Positions 5,131 through 6,454 of a stretch of DNA of 6,454 bases are shown here, in pieces. The stretch lies in contig CAMVRW010000142.1 in the NCBI GenBank assembly GCA_947169985.1, forward strand, positions 1 through 6,454, given 5' to 3'. A model generated the notes under the pieces. The model was given only the letters and a program-made list of their open reading frames with translations. It was not told the origin of the DNA and made no database searches. Position 1 is the stretch's first letter. Each line of letters opens with the position of its first letter. Made by a program: the position numbers and the translations under genes. The DNA is from an uncultured Butyrivibrio sp. (lineage in GTDB: Bacteria; Bacillota; Clostridia; Lachnospirales; Lachnospiraceae).

Positions 5131-6454
5131 ATGCAGAATAAAGGAAAATACTATATTACAACTGCAATCGCATATACATCAGGAAAGCCTCATATTGGAA
5201 ACAGCTATGAGATCGTCCTGGCAGATGCTATTGCAAGATATAAGAGAAGAGACGGATTTGATGTTCATTTCCAGACAGGATCTGACGAGCACGGCCAGAA
5301 GATCGAAACAAGAGCTATCGAGGCGGGCTGTAGCAGCCCTAAGGAGTTCGTTGATCAGGTATCTGACGTGATCAAGGGCCTTTGGAACCTCATGGATACA
5401 TCTTATGACAGATTCATCCGCACAACAGACGATGATCACGTTCGGCAGGTTCAGAAGATCTTTAAGAAGTTCTATGACCAGGGAGATATTTATAAGGGTT
5501 CCTACAAGGGAATGTACTGTACAGAGTGTGAGGCTTTCTACACAGAGTCACAGCTTGTTGACGGAAAGTGCCCTGAGTGTGGCGGTCCTGTTCATCCTGC
5601 TGAGGAAGAGGCATATTTCTTTAAGATGAGCAAATATGCTGACAGACTTATTGAGCACATCAATACACACCCTGAGTTTATTCAGCCTGTATCCCGTAAG
5701 AACGAGATGATGAATAACTTCCTGCTTCCGGGACTTCAGGATCTTTGTGTATCCAGAACCTCTTTTAAATGGGGAATCCCTGTTGATTTTGATGACAAGC
5801 ACGTTGTATATGTATGGCTTGATGCTCTTTCAAACTATATTACCGGTATCGGTTATGATGCTGACGGAAACAGCTCAGAAGATTATAAGAAGTGGTGGCC
5901 TGCAGACCTTCACCTTATAGGAAAAGACATTATCAGATTCCATACTATCTACTGGCCTATCTTTCTGATGGCCCTTGGTGAGCCACTTCCTAAACAGATC
6001 TTTGGACATCCATGGCTGTTACAGGGCGGTGAGAAGATGAGTAAGTCAAAGGGCAATGTTATCTATGCAGATGACCTTGTAAGTCTCTTTGGTGTTGACC
6101 CTGTAAGATACTTCGTTCTTCATGAGATGCCTTTTGATAATGATGGTGTTATCACCTGGGAGCTTATGGTTGAGAGATTTAATTCTGATCTTGCTAATAC
6201 TCTCGGAAACCTTGTTAACAGAACAATTGCAATGAGCAATAAGTATCTTGGTGGAGTTGTAGCTGATAAGGGCGTATCAGAGGCTGTTGACGATGACCTT
6301 AAGGCTGTTGTTACATCCTGCTACGGCAAGGTTGAGACAAAGATGGATGAGCTTCGTGTAGCCGATGCTCTTACTGAGATATTCACTCTTTTCAAGAGAT
6401 GCAATAAGTATATTGATGAGACTGAGCCATGGATCCTTGGTAAGGATGAGAGCA
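5131..6454 (+). CDS. metG: Methionyl-tRNA synthetase, 3' end cut by the window
   Basis: This class I synthetase charges tRNA-Met with methionine for initiation and elongation. The first 441 codons plus one base are present; bacterial enzymes of this form are usually about 640-660 residues, so the end of the anticodon-binding domain and any C-terminal tRNA-binding domain lie outside. Visible motifs are the HIGH-like HIGN (21-24), TGSDEHGQK (49-57), a single four-cysteine zinc knuckle (C130, C133, C147, C150), YVWLDALSNY (about 229-238) and KMSKS (302-306). The single knuckle with KMSKS matches the Bacillus/Thermotoga-type enzyme. The ATG at 5131 is preceded by AAGGTAGG (5119-5126). Its place after map couples charging of methionine with removal of the N-terminal residue. 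No oddity was seen in the part present. Confidence 0.96.
   Translation, partial: MQNKGKYYITTAIAYTSGKPHIGNSYEIVLADAIARYKRRDGFDVHFQTGSDEHGQKIETRAIEAGCSSPKEFVDQVSDVIKGLWNLMDTSYDRFIRTTDDDHVRQVQKIFKKFYDQGDIYKGSYKGMYCTECEAFYTESQLVDGKCPECGGPVHPAEEEAYFFKMSKYADRLIEHINTHPEFIQPVSRKNEMMNNFLLPGLQDLCVSRTSFKWGIPVDFDDKHVVYVWLDALSNYITGIGYDADGNSSEDYKKWWPADLHLIGKDIIRFHTIYWPIFLMALGEPLPKQIFGHPWLLQGGEKMSKSKGNVIYADDLVSLFGVDPVRYFVLHEMPFDNDGVITWELMVERFNSDLANTLGNLVNRTIAMSNKYLGGVVADKGVSEAVDDDLKAVVTSCYGKVETKMDELRVADALTEIFTLFKRCNKYIDETEPWILGKDES

Noticed and set aside
5179..5802. Open frames on both strands inside the metG region
   Set aside because: They are shadows of metG, whose frame is continuous from 5131 to the window end with HIGN, the zinc knuckle and KMSKS.

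Overview
This window looks like chromosomal DNA from an anaerobic Gram-positive bacterium of the Lachnospiraceae (Butyrivibrio or Pseudobutyrivibrio-like). The hints are slightly AT-rich composition, strong AGGAGG-type ribosome binding sites, frequent AGA and GGA codons, tightly packed co-directional genes, and a methionine aminopeptidase with an N-terminal SEC-C zinc motif, a form common in clostridia. The taxon is an inference from style and protein families, not from a marker gene. All recognised genes are on the + strand, and nothing mobile, CRISPR-like, tRNA or rRNA is visible.

Region 1 (1-182) has no supportable gene. It holds several possible RNA hairpins and ends in a clear intrinsic terminator (134-160) only 22 bases before the first gene. 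Transcripts reaching phnC very probably have to read through it, so it is best viewed as an attenuator.

Region 2 (183-4157) is a compact operon. It encodes a phosphonate/phosphate-type ABC importer (PhnC ATPase and two different PhnE permeases) followed directly by a two-domain metallophosphoesterase of the 5'-nucleotidase / 2',3'-cyclic-nucleotide phosphodiesterase group with no signal peptide. The substrate-binding protein (PhnD) is not in the window and may lie upstream. The simplest joint role is uptake of a phosphorus compound, with the cytoplasmic enzyme hydrolysing a phosphoester, possibly the imported one, to release phosphate. No C-P lyase or phosphonatase gene is present, so phosphonate use is not shown. 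A second strong terminator-shaped hairpin with six T's lies inside the phosphatase gene, from 64 bases after its start codon. Together with the one before phnC it suggests stepwise, translation-sensitive reduction of expression along the operon.

Region 3 (4158-6454) begins with a short spacer carrying possible promoter elements, followed by map (SEC-C methionine aminopeptidase) and metG (methionyl-tRNA synthetase, cut by the window end). These are housekeeping genes of methionine use in translation, probably a separate transcription unit. The most interesting items are the intragenic terminator, the leader with mutually exclusive pairings, and the cytoplasmic phosphodiesterase linked to the transporter.
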